DNA of 64,000 nucleotides from positions 328,113 through 392,112 of the forward strand of contig NZ_CP060791.1 in NCBI RefSeq assembly GCF_018343815.1, given 5' to 3'. A model generated the notes under the pieces. It was not told where the DNA came from. It did not search any database and saw nothing but the letters and a program-made list of their open reading frames with translations. Positions 50,939 to 61,271 of the stretch are shown in pieces; within the stretch, counting starts at the first letter, position 1, and every line of letters starts with the position of its first letter. A program made the translations under genes and the position numbers. The stretch is from Chlamydia crocodili (lineage in GTDB: Bacteria > Chlamydiota > Chlamydiia > Chlamydiales > Chlamydiaceae).

Positions 50939-53900
50939 ATCTACCTCTCTTATCTGAAATAACTAACGCCTCTATTCCATTACTAATAGAAAATATCCGT
51001 CCCGGAGCTCGCGGATTCTTAGCTGCCAAGTTTTTCCGCGAGAGGGAAGAATCTGTAGTAATGATCACTACACGTTCTCGTATTGATGATCTTTTTGAAG
51101 ATCTTTCCTCGTTCTTAGGCTCCCCTCCTGTTGAGTTCCCCTCATCAGAAATTGACTTGTCTCCTAAGCTTGTTAATATTGATGCTGTTGGCAAACGCGA
51201 TAAGACTCTTTATGAATTATATGAAAAGAAAGCTCCTTTATTTTGCGTAACAACTCTAAAAGCCTTATTAGAGAAAACACGCTCACCAAAAGATACCGCG
51301 CATCAACATTTAGATATCCAAGTTGGAGATATGCTAGATCCTGAAATGATGATCGATCTATGCAAAAACTTGGGCTATCGCCATGAAACCCTTGCAAGTG
51401 ATAAAGGAGAGTTTGCGTATAGGGGAGGAATTATCGACATCTTCCCTCTGTCTTCTCAAGAACCTTTTCGGATAGAATTTTGGGGAGAAAAGATTATCTC
51501 CATACGTCCTTTTAATCCTTCCGATCAACTTTCAACAGGGAAAGTTTCTAAGCTATCGATATCTCCAGCCACAAAAGATTCAGGGAAAGAAGTGTTATCA
51601 CACTGCCTATTGGATTATTTTAATACACCCCCAAGACTTATCTTTGATAACCTAACGATGTTAGAAGATGATTTTTCTGAAATTTCAGGAACATTATCCT
51701 CGTTACCCAATCGCTTTTTATCGATTACAGACCTATGTGAACGCGCTTTCCAATCTCCTACTATTTTCTTTGAAGAGAAAAGCTTCCCTAATGTTCATAA
51801 TCTTAAAAACAATGAAGTAAATATTGAAGTCTTTCATCGTCATATAAAAGCCTCTCGACTCATTGCGCCATTTATTTATCCCAATGAAACTATCGATGAA
51901 CAGGAAAATCCCCTTTTAGGTTTTCTAAAAAAACTTCAAGAATATATTCCTAATAAAGGCCAATCCTTTAATGTGGCCCTTTACAATACAAAAGCAAAAT
52001 CTCTAAAAGAAGCTCGTGCTTTAGTAGAAACGCTAGCAGAAAATTCTATACATATTTACGAAAGACCTGGGAATCTCTCTTCAAGCTTTGCTCTTGTTGA
52101 AGAAAGATTTGCAGCGATTTCCCTTTCAGAATTTTCATCTACAAAAGTATTGAGAAGACAAAAACAGAGAAATTATTTTTCTGTAACCACGGAAGAAGTT
52201 TTTGTTCCTGTTCCTGGAGAGACCGTTGTGCATCTTCACAATGGTATCGGTAAATTTATCGGGATGGAAAAAAAACCAAATCATTTAAACATTGAAACAG
52301 ATTATCTGGTTCTTGAATATGCTGATAAGGCTAGGTTGTATGTACCTTCTGATCAAGCTTACCTAATTTCACGTTACGTAGGGGCATCTGAAAAAGCCCC
52401 TGATCTTCACAACCTAAATGGTTCTAAATGGAAAAGATCTCGAGATCTCTCTGAGAAATCCCTCGTACTTTATGCTGAAAAACTTCTTCAGCTCGAAGCA
52501 CAACGTTCTACTATACCTTCGTTTATCTATCCTCCTCATGGTGAGGAAGTAATTAAATTCGCGGAAAACTTTCCTTATGAGGAAACTCCCGATCAATTAA
52601 AAGCCATTGAACAAATTTACTCTGACATGATGTCAGATAAATTGATGGATCGATTAATTTGTGGTGATGCCGGATTTGGGAAAACGGAAGTCATCATGCG
52701 TGCCGCTGTGAAAGCTGTTTGTGACGGTCACCGACAAGTTATTGTTATGGTACCTACAACAATTCTAGCAAACCAACATTATGAGACTTTCTCACAACGT
52801 ATGGCAGGATTACCCATAAACATTGCTGTTCTTTCACGATTTTCCGAAAGGAAATCAATGAAAAAAATCTTTGAGGATACTGCTAAAGGCGATATTGACA
52901 TCCTAATCGGGACACACAAGCTAATAAACAAAAATCTAGAATTTAAAAATCCTGGATTATTAATTATTGATGAAGAACAGCGTTTCGGTGTTAAAGTCAA
53001 AGACTTCCTAAAAGAACGTTATCCTACTGTAGACTGCTTGACAGTATCTGCAACACCAATTCCCAGAACATTGTACATGTCTTTATCGGGAGCTCGTGAT
53101 CTCTCTTTAATTACCATGCCTCCATTAGATAGGCTTCCTGTTTCCACTTTTGTTTTAGAGCATAATGAAGAGACATTATCAGCAGCCTTGCGTCATGAAT
53201 TACTTCGTGGTGGTCAAGCTTATGTGATCCATAACCGTATTGAGAGTATTTTTAGATTAGGGAATACAATACGAACATTGGTGCCTGAAGCACGTATTGC
53301 TGTTGCTCACGGACAAATGTCATCAGATGAATTAGCTTCTATTTTCCAAAAGTTTAAAGACCAGGAAATCAATATTCTTGTCGCAACAGCATTGATAGAA
53401 AACGGTATCGATATTCCTAATGCTAATACCATTTTAGTAGATCAAGCAGATAAGTTTGGTATGGCTGATCTTTATCAGATGAAAGGTAGAGTAGGAAGAT
53501 GGAATAGAAAAGCCTATTGTTATTTCTTAGTTTCTCATTTAGATAGGTTATCAGGTCCCGCTGCAAAACGTTTAGAAGCTCTGAATAAACAAGAATATGG
53601 TGGGGGCATGAAAATCGCCCTTCATGATTTAGAAATTCGTGGAGCAGGAAATATCTTAGGAACAGACCAATCAGGTCACATAAGTGCAATCGGATTCAAT
53701 CTCTACTGCAAACTATTGAAAAAAACAGTCGCCGCATTAAAAAGTAATACTTCGCCCCTGTTATTTAACGACGACGTAAAGATAGAGTTCCCTTACAAAT
53801 CACGTATTCCTGATACCTATATTGATCTGGCGTCTATGCGTATAGAATTCTATCAGAAAATAGGTAATGCCGAAGATACTGAGCAGCTTGAACTAATAAA

Positions 53901-54165
53901 AGAAGAAATGAGAGATCGCTTTGGTCCTATTCCTGAAGAAGTTCTATGGTTATTTGCCCTAGCTCAAGTACGCTTGTTTGCTCTACAACACAACATCTCT
54001 AGCATTAAAGGTACGGGAAATGCTTTGTACATTCAACAATGTCATGGAAAAACAGAACAAATAAAGAAAACATTACCGTATTCTTTATCCCCAACTCCAG
54101 AGTTGCTAATATCTGAAGTTTTAAAATCTATAGAAAAAGCTTTTCCTCTAAAAACCCCTAGTTAA
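50908..54165 (+). CDS. mfd: Transcription-repair coupling factor Mfd
   Basis: 1085 aa. Couples stalled RNA polymerase to excision repair with UvrA, B and C (uvrC is at 4105). N-terminal UvrB-like region ([23 protein letters not shown]), RNAP-interaction domain near 460-510 ([14 protein letters not shown]), then helicase motor: [45 protein letters not shown] and [13 protein letters not shown]. Start MAMDFDP; the second Met three codons on is possible. Overlaps alaS by 31 bp. Confidence 0.97.
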   Translation: MAMDFDPVNLNLPLLSEITNASIPLLIENIRPGARGFLAAKFFREREESVVMITTRSRIDDLFEDLSSFLGSPPVEFPSSEIDLSPKLVNIDAVGKRDKTLYELYEKKAPLFCVTTLKALLEKTRSPKDTAHQHLDIQVGDMLDPEMMIDLCKNLGYRHETLASDKGEFAYRGGIIDIFPLSSQEPFRIEFWGEKIISIRPFNPSDQLSTGKVSKLSISPATKDSGKEVLSHCLLDYFNTPPRLIFDNLTMLEDDFSEISGTLSSLPNRFLSITDLCERAFQSPTIFFEEKSFPNVHNLKNNEVNIEVFHRHIKASRLIAPFIYPNETIDEQENPLLGFLKKLQEYIPNKGQSFNVALYNTKAKSLKEARALVETLAENSIHIYERPGNLSSSFALVEERFAAISLSEFSSTKVLRRQKQRNYFSVTTEEVFVPVPGETVVHLHNGIGKFIGMEKKPNHLNIETDYLVLEYADKARLYVPSDQAYLISRYVGASEKAPDLHNLNGSKWKRSRDLSEKSLVLYAEKLLQLEAQRSTIPSFIYPPHGEEVIKFAENFPYEETPDQLKAIEQIYSDMMSDKLMDRLICGDAGFGKTEVIMRAAVKAVCDGHRQVIVMVPTTILANQHYETFSQRMAGLPINIAVLSRFSERKSMKKIFEDTAKGDIDILIGTHKLINKNLEFKNPGLLIIDEEQRFGVKVKDFLKERYPTVDCLTVSATPIPRTLYMSLSGARDLSLITMPPLDRLPVSTFVLEHNEETLSAALRHELLRGGQAYVIHNRIESIFRLGNTIRTLVPEARIAVAHGQMSSDELASIFQKFKDQEINILVATALIENGIDIPNANTILVDQADKFGMADLYQMKGRVGRWNRKAYCYFLVSHLDRLSGPAAKRLEALNKQEYGGGMKIALHDLEIRGAGNILGTDQSGHISAIGFNLYCKLLKKTVAALKSNTSPLLFNDDVKIEFPYKSRIPDTYIDLASMRIEFYQKIGNAEDTEQLELIKEEMRDRFGPIPEEVLWLFALAQVRLFALQHNISSIKGTGNALYIQQCHGKTEQIKKTLPYSLSPTPELLISEVLKSIEKAFPLKTPS

Positions 54166-54174
54166 GGAGGCATT

Positions 54175-55176
54175 ATGTCGGGATTTTACGACGTTATAAA
54201 GCCAAAAACTACACGGCCACCTGTATGGTTTTTACGACAGGTAGGAAGATACATGCCTCAATATAAAGAACTCAAGGGCTCGCAAACATTAAAAGCCCTT
54301 TTTCATAATACGGAAGCAATTACTGAAGCAACTCTTTTAGGACCGAGTTTACTAAAAGTAGATGCAGCGATTCTTTTTGCTGATATTCTTTCATTATTAG
54401 ACGGTTTTAACATCTCTTATGATTTCACTCCCGGACCACAAATCTCATTTTCTCCTGATCAAGAACTGATTTTCACAAAAGATCCCCAAGAAACATTTTC
54501 CTATCTTCTTGAAGCAATTAGAAATCTTGTGAAGCGTTTAAAAGTTCCTTTAATCGCTTTCGCCGCATCCCCTTTCACTATGGCAAGTTATCTTTTAGAT
54601 GGAGGGGCTTCTAAAGATTTCCCGAAAACGATGGCGTTTCTTTATCAATATCCTGAAAGATTCGATACTTTGCTTAAAAAATTAACAGAAGGAACAGTCA
54701 TTTATCTAAAGGAACAAATTCATGCTGGAGCTTCGGCTATTCAGCTATTTGAATCTTCAAGTTTGCGTTTACCCTCAGAACTATTTTCCCAATATGTGAC
54801 GACACCAAATACACGACTCATTTCTCAATTAAAGCAGCAAGTCTCCTCCCCTATAAGTTTATTTTGCCGCTGTTTCGATGAAAACTTTTTAGATCTCTAT
54901 TCTACGGGTGCGGACACATTACATCCTGACTATCATGTGAATCTTAATAAGATCTATAAAACAGTTGCAAATCCAGGATCTTTACAAGGAAATATCGATC
55001 CTGCACTATTTCTACTTCCTCAAGATGAACTTCTCGCTCATCTTGAAAAATACCTTACCACTTTGAAATATCAACCTAACTATATTTTCAATTCAGGCCA
55101 TGGCATTCTTCCTGAAACTCCCTTAGAAAACGTCCAAGCTGCGGTATTATGTTTAACGTCAATTTCAACTTCTTAG
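54175..55176 (+). CDS. hemE: Uroporphyrinogen decarboxylase
   Basis: 333 aa. Haem pathway, uroporphyrinogen III to coproporphyrinogen III. Signature PPVWFLRQVGRYMPQYKELK near the start, AAILFADILSLLDGF, then FNSGHGILPETPLENV at the end. AAGGAGG lies five bases before the ATG. Its last 28 bp overlap hemN. Confidence 0.96.
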   Translation: MSGFYDVIKPKTTRPPVWFLRQVGRYMPQYKELKGSQTLKALFHNTEAITEATLLGPSLLKVDAAILFADILSLLDGFNISYDFTPGPQISFSPDQELIFTKDPQETFSYLLEAIRNLVKRLKVPLIAFAASPFTMASYLLDGGASKDFPKTMAFLYQYPERFDTLLKKLTEGTVIYLKEQIHAGASAIQLFESSSLRLPSELFSQYVTTPNTRLISQLKQQVSSPISLFCRCFDENFLDLYSTGADTLHPDYHVNLNKIYKTVANPGSLQGNIDPALFLLPQDELLAHLEKYLTTLKYQPNYIFNSGHGILPETPLENVQAAVLCLTSISTS

Positions 55177-56525
55177 AAGGTCTCCATCAACCTGCACCGA
55201 GATACACAAGCTATCCAACAGCTTTAGAATGGAAATCATCCGATGCTAATCCTGCATATCTTGCTTTTGAACGTCTCCAGGAAGATGACCGTCCGCTATC
55301 ACTATATTTCCATATTCCTTTCTGTCAGTCTATGTGTCTGTATTGCGGATGCTCTGTAGTAATCAATCGTCGTGAAGATATTGTAGAAGATTATATCTCT
55401 ACTCTTATTAAAGAAATGGAACTTGTCCATACTCTTTTAGGAGGAAAACGGAAAACTTCACGGATTCATTTTGGAGGAGGAACTCCAAGCCGGCTATCTA
55501 GAGTACTATTCGAGAAGTTATTTTTTCATATCCATCGTTTATTTGATCTTTCTGAAGTTGAAGAAATTGCTATTGAATTTGACCCTCGTTCTTTAAGGAA
55601 TGATAGTGAAAAAGCTGAATTTATCCAGTCATTAGGATTTAACCGTGTAAGCCTAGGAGTTCAAGATACACAAGCTGCTGTTCAAGAAGCTGTACGACGA
55701 CGACAAAGCCACGAAGAATCTCTGCATGCCTATCAGAAGTTTCGAGAACTAGGTTTTGAGAGTATAAATATAGATTTGATATATGGTCTCCCCAAGCAAA
55801 CGAAAGTAACATTCACACAAACAATCGCTGATATTTTACAGATGCGTCCCGATCGACTAGCGTTGTTTTCATTTGCCTCTGTTCCATGGATAAAGCCTCA
55901 TCAAAAAGCTATGAAAGAAAGTGATATGCCTTCTATGGAGGAAAAATTCGCTATATATTCTTATGCACGACATACATTAACAAAGTCGGGATACCAAGCA
56001 ATTGGTCTAGATCATTTTTCACTACCTGAAGATCCCTTAAGCATAGCCTTTAAAAACAAAACTCTAATTCGTAATTTCCAAGGATATTCCCTACCTCCAG
56101 AAGAAGATCTTATAGGGTTAGGTATGACATCAACAAGTTTTATCCGCGGTATATATTTACAAAATGCAAAAACTCTAGAATCATACCATGAGCAGATCCT
56201 TGCAGGATCTCTAGCAACGATTAAAAGTAAGATTCTCTCAGAAGATGATAGAATAAGAAAATGGGTAATCCATAAGCTTATGTGTACATTTGTCGTATCT
56301 AAAGAAGAATTCTCAGATCTTTTTGGCTATCATTTTGATGAGTATTTTTCCGAAAGTCAAGAACGGATAGATGGCATGGCAACGACAGGATTGATCCAAA
56401 ATAGCTCTTCTTTTCTTACTGTAACTCCTCTAGGAGAGCTGTTTGTACGTGTAATCGCTACAGCTTTTGATGCTTATTTCTTAAAAACTCTTTCTTCTAG
56501 CCCTAGGTTTTCACGATCTATATGA
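55149..56525 (+). CDS. hemN: Oxygen-independent coproporphyrinogen III oxidase (HemN)
   Basis: 458 aa radical-SAM enzyme. Cluster ligands C59-x3-C63-x2-C66 in FHIPFCQSMCLYCGC, then HFGGGTPSRLS and INIDLIYGLPKQT. Full-length HemN (450-460 aa), not the shorter HemW-type. It overlaps hemE upstream and hemY-type gene downstream by 4 bp. This step works without oxygen, whereas the next enzyme is of the oxygen-using type. Confidence 0.95.
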   Translation: MFNVNFNFLEGLHQPAPRYTSYPTALEWKSSDANPAYLAFERLQEDDRPLSLYFHIPFCQSMCLYCGCSVVINRREDIVEDYISTLIKEMELVHTLLGGKRKTSRIHFGGGTPSRLSRVLFEKLFFHIHRLFDLSEVEEIAIEFDPRSLRNDSEKAEFIQSLGFNRVSLGVQDTQAAVQEAVRRRQSHEESLHAYQKFRELGFESINIDLIYGLPKQTKVTFTQTIADILQMRPDRLALFSFASVPWIKPHQKAMKESDMPSMEEKFAIYSYARHTLTKSGYQAIGLDHFSLPEDPLSIAFKNKTLIRNFQGYSLPPEEDLIGLGMTSTSFIRGIYLQNAKTLESYHEQILAGSLATIKSKILSEDDRIRKWVIHKLMCTFVVSKEEFSDLFGYHFDEYFSESQERIDGMATTGLIQNSSSFLTVTPLGELFVRVIATAFDAYFLKTLSSSPRFSRSI

Positions 56526-57790
56526 GAAAAGTTATTGTTATAGGAGCGGGAATTTCAGGATTAGCCACAGCATGGTGGTTACATAGAAAATTCCCTAATA
56601 GCGAACTTATAATTATAGATAAGGCAGATCGTCCTGGAGGGCTTATCTATACAGATCATCAAAAAGATTTCCCTTTGGATCTCGGTCCCAAAGGTTTTTT
56701 AGTACGGGGAGAGGGAGAGTATACTCTCGGATTAATCCATGATCTAGAATTACAAGATTGCCTCATAGCCAGTGATAAAACAGCGAAAAAACGTTTCATC
56801 CGCTACAAAGGAAAAACTCGCAAAGTCTCTCCCTGGACATTGATAAAAGAGGGCTTACCCTTTGCCATGGTCAAAGATCTCTTCGCCTCCCGATATACAA
56901 AAGATAGTTCTGTTTATGATTTTTTACGTCGTCACAGTACAACAAGTCTTATTCATAATGTGTTAAATCCCGTTGTTACAGCAATTCGTGCAGGGCATAG
57001 TGATGTACTTTCTGCGCATATGGCTTTTCCGACTCTTTCTCAACGCGAAGCAAAAACGGGATCTATATTACGCAGTTATCTGAAAGAATTTTCGAAGAAA
57101 CAAAATAAAGATACTCCTTATCTTGCCTCTCTACGTCCGAATTTAGGTATTCTTATTGATACTTTAGTGAAGAAAATCCCAGCCAAATGGAAATTCTCTT
57201 CACCTGTAACAAAGATAGATTGTTTCCCCAAGGAAGTTGTAGTATCAACTACAAAAGAAACATTCTCAGCAGATTTAGCAATCTATACAGGGCCTACAAC
57301 TACCCTTCCCTCTCTTATTGATATTCCTGGCATCCAGAACCTCTCCAATAAAATACTTCATTGGGATCTTTCTTGTATAACCTTAGGATGGGATAAAAAT
57401 CCTCCTTCTATTCCGAAAGGTTATGGGATGCTCTTAGCAGATGAACCTCCATTACTCGGTATTGTCTATAATACTGAAGTCTTCCCCCAACAGATGCCTG
57501 GGAAAACAGTCATCTCATTATTAGTAGAAGATCGTTGGCATGATGAAGAAGCTTATGCTTTTTCTTTAGCAGCAATTTCTGAATATTTGGGAATTTCTAC
57601 GAAACCAGATGTATTTTCATTATTCTCTCCAGAAGAGGGTCTCCCCCAACATTGCGTAGGATTTCTGGAAATGAAAAATCAAATACTTCCTTCCATTCCT
57701 CATAATTTAAAAATTGTAGGACAGAATTTTTCAGGACCAGGATTAAATAGATGTGTAGCTTCAGCTTATCGTGTTGTCGCTTCCATTTAA
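56522..57790 (+). CDS. hemG: Protoporphyrinogen oxidase (HemY/HemG type)
   Basis: 422 aa flavoprotein. N-terminal FAD motif VIGAGISGLATAWWL, then IDKADRPGGLIYTD, and a C-terminal GQNFSGPGLNRCVASAYRV that closes the FAD fold. Oxidises protoporphyrinogen IX, last step before ferrochelatase. It is the HemY type although named hemG in some genomes. ATG overlaps hemN. The 3' end overlaps the TPR protein by 30 bp. Confidence 0.93.
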   Translation: MRKVIVIGAGISGLATAWWLHRKFPNSELIIIDKADRPGGLIYTDHQKDFPLDLGPKGFLVRGEGEYTLGLIHDLELQDCLIASDKTAKKRFIRYKGKTRKVSPWTLIKEGLPFAMVKDLFASRYTKDSSVYDFLRRHSTTSLIHNVLNPVVTAIRAGHSDVLSAHMAFPTLSQREAKTGSILRSYLKEFSKKQNKDTPYLASLRPNLGILIDTLVKKIPAKWKFSSPVTKIDCFPKEVVVSTTKETFSADLAIYTGPTTTLPSLIDIPGIQNLSNKILHWDLSCITLGWDKNPPSIPKGYGMLLADEPPLLGIVYNTEVFPQQMPGKTVISLLVEDRWHDEEAYAFSLAAISEYLGISTKPDVFSLFSPEEGLPQHCVGFLEMKNQILPSIPHNLKIVGQNFSGPGLNRCVASAYRVVASI

Positions 57791-60262
57791 AGGAAGGAAA
57801 CGTTCACAAAGAGAAAGCGTTGTGGTTAACATCTCTCCGAAATATTCCCGTCGTGGAGACATTTCGAGTAATCTTTTTTCAATATGATCCAGGAGATGCT
57901 GAGTCAGTTTTTCTTTTTCATTAAGTTTCTCATAAGCGCAAGCGAGTCCGGATACCCAACGCATTTCCATGGCTACGCGATTGGTAATTTCTTCAATAAG
58001 GATCACCTGCGGATGCTTAGGTGTTTGCCAATCTCCTTTTATCTCTTCAAAAACCTCAATGGCTCGCGAAGTATTTCCGAATGCAAGATAAGCATCAGCA
58101 AGATCCAACTTCAAAGTATAGTATATATATGTCCAAGCTTTAGCATTTTCTCCGGATAAGGTGACTTCTGAAAATTCATCTAAAGCTTTGATAAACCAAC
58201 TAATTTTTCTAATTAGAGAGGATTCCATATATCCTTGAAGATAATAAACCAAAGATAATAATGAAGAATGAGGAAAGAGTTCTTGGAAACGAGACAAATG
58301 AAATAGAGCGGTATCTTTCCCCGAAAGATAGTCTTCTATATCATAGGCAAGAAGATACAAACGATCTCCATACAAACGAAGATCTAGATTATCGCAATAA
58401 AGCTCTAGATTCTCTCTACACTTTCTTGTTAATGCCCAAACTAACCTAATAGTAGATTGTAGCGAAGAACGTTCTTGAGAAAAGACAGTTGTTAACGACG
58501 CACTAGATTCTGTATTTTTGTAATATAGAGAAGAAAAGCAACATTTCGCAAGATCTTCTAATGGTGCAGATGGGCCTATCTCAATGGCAGAAGATACTTC
58601 TTTAGATAGTTCTCCACGACGAAATGCCAACCATAAAGTTAAAGCTCTACTATATTCACTGTCCGCCTCTCTCTCTTTGGCTTTTTCTAAATAGTTTTGT
58701 TCAGCTAGATCTATGTGTAAGTTAATGAGGGAAAGTATAGGGCTGTCATTATGAATCTTATAACGCTGTATCATATCATAGATAAAATAATGATAGATAT
58801 CCTCAATGGATATTCTACTGTTACCCTTTAATGATTCACAGACTTTAACAATATTAGACGAAGATCCATGATCTTCTTTTATAAATAACGCATCTAGAGA
58901 TTTGAGAATCCTACAATATAGAAATGAAAAATGGGATTTAGAGGAGAACTCTTTACAAGAATCTATTTTTTTTTGAAGAGCATAGGTAAGAAATAATCCT
59001 AAACCTGCCTCTTCACGACTCCAACTTTTATAAGCCCTAAGAAAAAAATCCTCAGCTTCGCCGTACTGTTGTTGTCGGCAATAAATACATCCTAAATATT
59101 CATATACTCGAGCTAAAGTCACTCCTAATCTAGTAGCATGATCTAAAATAGATAAGAAAATTTCTCGAGATTTTATGAAATCTTGTTTTTCATAGCTATA
59201 GCAACCCAGGAAAAAACTATATTCTGGGAAATAAGCATGTTCCAAAACAAATATAGATTCTCCAGCTACTAGTAGTCTCTGCATAGCTGAGAAATTTTTG
59301 ATTTGATGATAGATTTCTAATAATGAAAAGTAACCATAATAAAGTAATGTCGATTGTAAATAGTTTCCATGATCTATAAGAACTTCTAATTCGCGAATGC
59401 CTTCTTGTTGATTCCATGGAAGTGTATACAAAGCATGAGCAAGAAGAAGTACATCAACTTCATGAGCACGCTGTACTTCTCCCCGTGCTATCCTCGATAC
59501 TAATTTATCAATAGATTGCGCGTAATCTTTTTCAGCCTGACAATAGGGTAATAATAAAGATTCACAGGAAGCCTTAGTCTCTCGTGCTTTCTCAATTTCC
59601 AATCCTAAGACCATTTTCCTTAAAAAAATCTTCTCTATATCAATGACATCAGGATGGGGACTACACGCACCTGCTTCAACACTATGAGAAAGTTTCTCAC
59701 ACAATCTTAAAGCTTCATCGTAATTTCCTCGTTCCTTCATTATAAGAATCTCTTGTTTTCGATCCTCATAACTACTGTGTAAAGTCATACTATAGAGCTG
59801 AAGAAGAAGATTATCCTCTAAAGTTTCTCTACCACTGCCAATATTATGAAATTGTGTTATCAAATCCCTAAGAGAAACACCATCGGGATTCAATCTCTGC
59901 CAAGCAAGACGTATTTCAGATCTGATATGAGGAGGAATTGTAACTACGGATAATAATTTTCTTACTATATCTTTACTTGTCGATCTATCGTCTTGTTTTA
60001 TTTTCACCTGTACGTACTGACGCGTTAGTGATGCTATAGTTTCCCAATCTCTAGGAGATAACATTGTTTTTTCAGAAATTACACGTTCTACAAATGCTGA
60101 AAAAGCTTCATCACAATCGATTCCAGATTTCAATACTGTATGTAGATCTGCACAATAATGGCCGAAAAACAACTGCTGAGTTGGAGCCGCACTGAGAACT
60201 CCCACACTGACAATTAAACAAAATTGAAAAACGCATACACAAGCGCGAAGACATACTTTCAT
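57761..60262 (-). CDS. Large secreted TPR-like repeat protein
   Basis: About 834 aa from the ATG at 60262, chosen for a signal peptide (MKVCLRACVCVFQFCLIVSVGVLSA) and GAGAG upstream; the longer frame to 60322 is less likely. The mature protein is helical with repeated TPR-like segments, e.g. RGNYDEALRLCEKLSHSVE, QQYGEAEDFFLRAYKSW and DLADAYLAFGNTSRAIEVFEEIKGD. No enzymatic motif. Probably a periplasmic or outer-envelope scaffold; function unknown. It corresponds by position to the CT744-type protein. Convergent with hemG. Confidence 0.82.
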   Translation of the reverse strand: MKVCLRACVCVFQFCLIVSVGVLSAAPTQQLFFGHYCADLHTVLKSGIDCDEAFSAFVERVISEKTMLSPRDWETIASLTRQYVQVKIKQDDRSTSKDIVRKLLSVVTIPPHIRSEIRLAWQRLNPDGVSLRDLITQFHNIGSGRETLEDNLLLQLYSMTLHSSYEDRKQEILIMKERGNYDEALRLCEKLSHSVEAGACSPHPDVIDIEKIFLRKMVLGLEIEKARETKASCESLLLPYCQAEKDYAQSIDKLVSRIARGEVQRAHEVDVLLLAHALYTLPWNQQEGIRELEVLIDHGNYLQSTLLYYGYFSLLEIYHQIKNFSAMQRLLVAGESIFVLEHAYFPEYSFFLGCYSYEKQDFIKSREIFLSILDHATRLGVTLARVYEYLGCIYCRQQQYGEAEDFFLRAYKSWSREEAGLGLFLTYALQKKIDSCKEFSSKSHFSFLYCRILKSLDALFIKEDHGSSSNIVKVCESLKGNSRISIEDIYHYFIYDMIQRYKIHNDSPILSLINLHIDLAEQNYLEKAKEREADSEYSRALTLWLAFRRGELSKEVSSAIEIGPSAPLEDLAKCCFSSLYYKNTESSASLTTVFSQERSSLQSTIRLVWALTRKCRENLELYCDNLDLRLYGDRLYLLAYDIEDYLSGKDTALFHLSRFQELFPHSSLLSLVYYLQGYMESSLIRKISWFIKALDEFSEVTLSGENAKAWTYIYYTLKLDLADAYLAFGNTSRAIEVFEEIKGDWQTPKHPQVILIEEITNRVAMEMRWVSGLACAYEKLNEKEKLTQHLLDHIEKRLLEMSPRREYFGEMLTTTLSLCERFLPLNGSDNTIS

Positions 60263-60678
60263 GATAGATTTCTCTCTACCATAGTACTGGCAGGAAATAT
60301 AAAAAAAATCGCAATAGTTCAAAAAAAATAAACTATATGCAAACCAAAAGTATAGGAAAAGACACTATTACTAAAAAAGAAAGTTCTTTTTGAAATTTTG
60401 TTATAAATTAAAAGCGACATAACCAGAACACTACCTAAAAAACACAAAAAAAAACCTCATTTAATGAAAATCAAAAGTTTACTTCTTCCAAAAAAAGACC
60501 TCCACATTACATCAACTAACATACTGACAAACAAAGGAGTACGAAAAATTAAAAAAGTAAAAATGATTTTCTGTTTTCTTTTCTCTAAAAAAATTGTTGC
60601 ATGAATTTGAACAAACAAACTAATTAAAAATTAAAACAAGTAAAAATAGTTTAAAACAACAACTAGAGGACGCTTTTC
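60263..60678. other. A-rich region upstream of hctA
   Basis: More than 400 bases, very AT-rich and strikingly poor in G on the plus strand, with many A tracts of 4-9 bases (e.g. near 60300-60310, 60445-60455, 60490). Such DNA is often curved. It must hold the late promoter of hctA and the promoter of the divergent TPR gene. I cannot choose a single -10/-35 pair. A 46-codon frame at 60464-60604 has no ribosome binding site. Confidence 0.45.
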
Positions 60679-61065
60679 ATGGCGCTAAAAGATACGGCAA
60701 AAAAAATGAAAGATCTGTTGGAAAGTATCCAACATGACTTAGACAAAGCCGAAAGAGGAAATAAAGCAGCAGCTCAGCGAGTACGTACTGACTCCATCAA
60801 ATTAGAGAAGATTGCTAAGCTGTATAGAAAAGAATCGATCAAAGCTGAAAAGTCTGGTTTGATGAAACGCAAGCCTGTAACAAAAGCTAAAAAAGCTACT
60901 GCCACTAAAAAGCCTGTAAAATCTGCATCTAAGCCTAAGGCAAAAGTAAAAGCTAGACCGAAAGTAAAAGCTAAAGCAGCTCCTAAAGCAAAAGCAAAAG
61001 CCCCCGCAAAAAAGACTCCAGCAAAAGCAAAAAAAAGCTCTAAATCTCGCTCCCTAAGAAAATAA
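60679..61065 (+). CDS. hctA: Histone H1-like nucleoid protein Hc1
   Basis: 128 aa. Condenses the chromosome when reticulate bodies convert to elementary bodies. N-terminal 60 residues form a conserved helical oligomerisation region (MALKDTAKKMKDLLESIQHDLDKAE and IKLEKIAKLYRKESIKAEKSG); the rest is a lysine/alanine/proline tail with KAK repeats like eukaryotic H1. GAGGA lies nine bases before the ATG. Expected to be transcribed late and repressed at translation by the sRNA IhtA in other chlamydiae. A terminator follows. Confidence 0.97.
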   Translation: MALKDTAKKMKDLLESIQHDLDKAERGNKAAAQRVRTDSIKLEKIAKLYRKESIKAEKSGLMKRKPVTKAKKATATKKPVKSASKPKAKVKARPKVKAKAAPKAKAKAPAKKTPAKAKKSSKSRSLRK

Positions 61066-61088
61066 TTTTTTCCTTGTCTTGGTTTTTA

Positions 61089-61135
61089 GAGGGTAATTAT
61101 ATTTTATAACTTGCCCTCATTTTCTCTCTTTCCCT
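61089..61135 (+). terminator. Intrinsic terminator of hctA
   Basis: Stem GAGGGTAA (61089-61096) with TTGCCCTC (61111-61118), one U-G wobble, loop of about 14 bases, followed by a U-rich stretch ATTTTCTCTCTTT. About 24 bp after the hctA stop. It isolates the late-expressed histone gene from the next gene. Confidence 0.7.
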
Positions 61136-61178
61136 CTTTTCAAAAGATTGTCCCCAGAAAGCATCCCTTATGATAAAA

Positions 61179-61204
61179 TTCTGCAGTAATTTTTATCTGC
61201 AGAA
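61179..61204. promoter_or_regulatory. Inverted repeat upstream of the methyltransferase gene
   Basis: TTCTGCAG (61179-61186), 10-base spacer, CTGCAGAA (61197-61204), perfect 8-bp arms. It follows a TATGAT that could be a -10 element, so it may be an operator or a 5' leader hairpin of the gene starting at 61272. No regulator is known to me. Confidence 0.35.
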
Positions 61205-61271
61205 CATCCTATCCTTATTACATCCCTGCAGGTGCGTGACGAGTTTTACATAAAACCCTTTAAGGTGGGCC

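Noticed and set aside
60464..60604. 46-codon frame upstream of hctA
   Set aside because: No Shine-Dalgarno site and low-complexity Lys/Ile composition expected by chance from A-rich DNA; kept only as a note.
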